5,483 bases of DNA from Thermoplasmata archaeon (GTDB lineage: Archaea; Thermoplasmatota; Thermoplasmata; Thermoplasmatales; Thermoplasmataceae), in contig JAJZOM010000100.1 of NCBI GenBank assembly GCA_021811505.1, positions 1 to 5,483 on the forward strand, in the 5' to 3' direction. Made by a program: the position numbers and the translations under genes. This document shows, piece after piece, positions 4,897 to 5,483 of the stretch. Each line of letters begins with the position of its first letter. Within the stretch, counting starts at the first letter, position 1. Under the pieces are notes generated by a model that worked only from the letters and a program-made list of their open reading frames with translations, had not been told where the DNA came from and ran no database searches.

Positions 4897-5483
4897 ATGG
4901 AATCTGAATATAGCAAGGATGCTGAAATGGAAAGGTTGCTGGAAGATCTGAGAACGTCCAACATAAGGAAGGAGGACTGGGAATTTCACGATAACCACAA
5001 ACCAACTTATTCCACCGGTATCGGAATCAACAGGAAAGTAGTGGAGGAAATTTCGGATATTAAAAATGAGCCTGACTGGATGAGGAGATTCAGATTAAAA
5101 TCTCTTGAGATATTTCTGGCAAAACCTGTGCCAACATGGGGGCCTGACCTGTCAGGGATTGACTGGGAAAATACGAATTACTACACCAGGCCAGACGAGA
5201 TTAATGCGAACAAATGGGAGGATGTTCCTGATGAGATTAAAGACACATTCACGAAACTCGGGGTTCCTGAAATGGAACAGAAATACCTTGCGGGTTCCGT
5301 AGCTCAGTATGACAGTGAAGGCGTTTACCACAATCTGAAAAAGGTCTGGGAAGACAAGGGAGTTGTATTCATGGACCTCGATTCTGCAATAAGGGAGCAT
5401 CCTGACCTTGTGAAGGATTACTTCTGCAGGGCGGTTCCTGCCACGGATAACAAGTTTGCAGCCCTTAACGGCGCTGTGAAGTG
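4897..5483 (+). CDS. sufB: SUF Fe-S cluster scaffold protein SufB (3' truncated by window end)
   Basis: The frame is open from 4897 to the last base, giving 195 residues; SufB proteins run to roughly 460-480 residues, so more than half is outside. SufB is the scaffold on which SufC helps build Fe-S clusters. Family blocks seen in order: STGIGINRKVVEEIS (39-53), NEPDWMRRFRLKSLE (57-71), PTWGPDLSGIDW (79-90) with NYYTRP (94-99), FTKLGVPEMEQKYLAG (118-133), EDKGVVFMDLDSAIREHP (152-169) and DNKFAALNGAV (184-194). The matches to SufB rather than SufD are the EPDWM...RLKSLE block and the LG-P--EQKYL-G block. An ATG at 4891 would add two residues. It follows sufC by 13 bases (7 if ATG 4891 is used). 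The C-terminal core with the cluster-binding residues is not visible. Confidence 0.93.
   Translation, partial: MESEYSKDAEMERLLEDLRTSNIRKEDWEFHDNHKPTYSTGIGINRKVVEEISDIKNEPDWMRRFRLKSLEIFLAKPVPTWGPDLSGIDWENTNYYTRPDEINANKWEDVPDEIKDTFTKLGVPEMEQKYLAGSVAQYDSEGVYHNLKKVWEDKGVVFMDLDSAIREHPDLVKDYFCRAVPATDNKFAALNGAVK

Noticed and set aside
5105..5302. Plus-strand 65-codon frame near the right end
   Set aside because: It lies within sufB in another frame; the sufB frame carries strong conserved blocks across the same bases.

Overview
The window reads as a piece of an archaeal chromosome, most likely from the Thermoplasmata (Thermoplasma / Ferroplasma / Cuniculiplasma-like). The strongest pointers are a threonine dehydrogenase of the short SDR type that closely resembles my memory of the Thermoplasma enzyme, a DUF234-type archaeal ATPase tail, TATA-box promoters sitting about 25-35 bases ahead of start codons, a probable leaderless gene, and frequent TTG starts. 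This assignment is inference; no database search was run.

Layout. (1) 1-518: the 3' end of a plus-strand gene, the C-terminal DUF234 / PD-(D/E)XK-like part of an archaeal AAA-type ATPase. (2) 616-1569: L-threonine 3-dehydrogenase behind its own TATA promoter. (3) 1658-3315: a two-gene ABC-2 exporter of the DrrA/DrrB kind, with the permease start overlapping the ATPase stop. A 16-codon cysteine-containing micro-ORF (1611-1661) abuts the ATPase start. (4) 3359-4036, minus strand: a winged-helix regulator with a three-cysteine C-terminal domain resembling SufR. (5) 4143-5483, plus strand and divergent from the regulator: sufC followed by the first 195 codons of sufB, which runs off the window.

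How the genes work together. The regulator and sufCB form the coherent unit: SufB and SufC are the core of the SUF iron-sulfur cluster assembly scaffold, and the divergent regulator has cysteines spaced much like the cluster ligands of bacterial SufR, so it is a good candidate for an Fe-S-sensing controller of this operon. The roughly 100-base region between them carries TATA elements for both directions and a repeated GTTTAAA block that could be the operator. The exporter, the dehydrogenase and the ATPase fragment show no clear functional link to this unit or to each other.

The four intergenic gaps are all shorter than about 110 bases. No tRNA, rRNA, CRISPR array, insertion sequence or attachment site was seen. 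Much of this is familiar gene content; the least ordinary parts are the regulator's altered ligand pattern, the repeat between the divergent promoters, and the small CPKCG-containing ORF.
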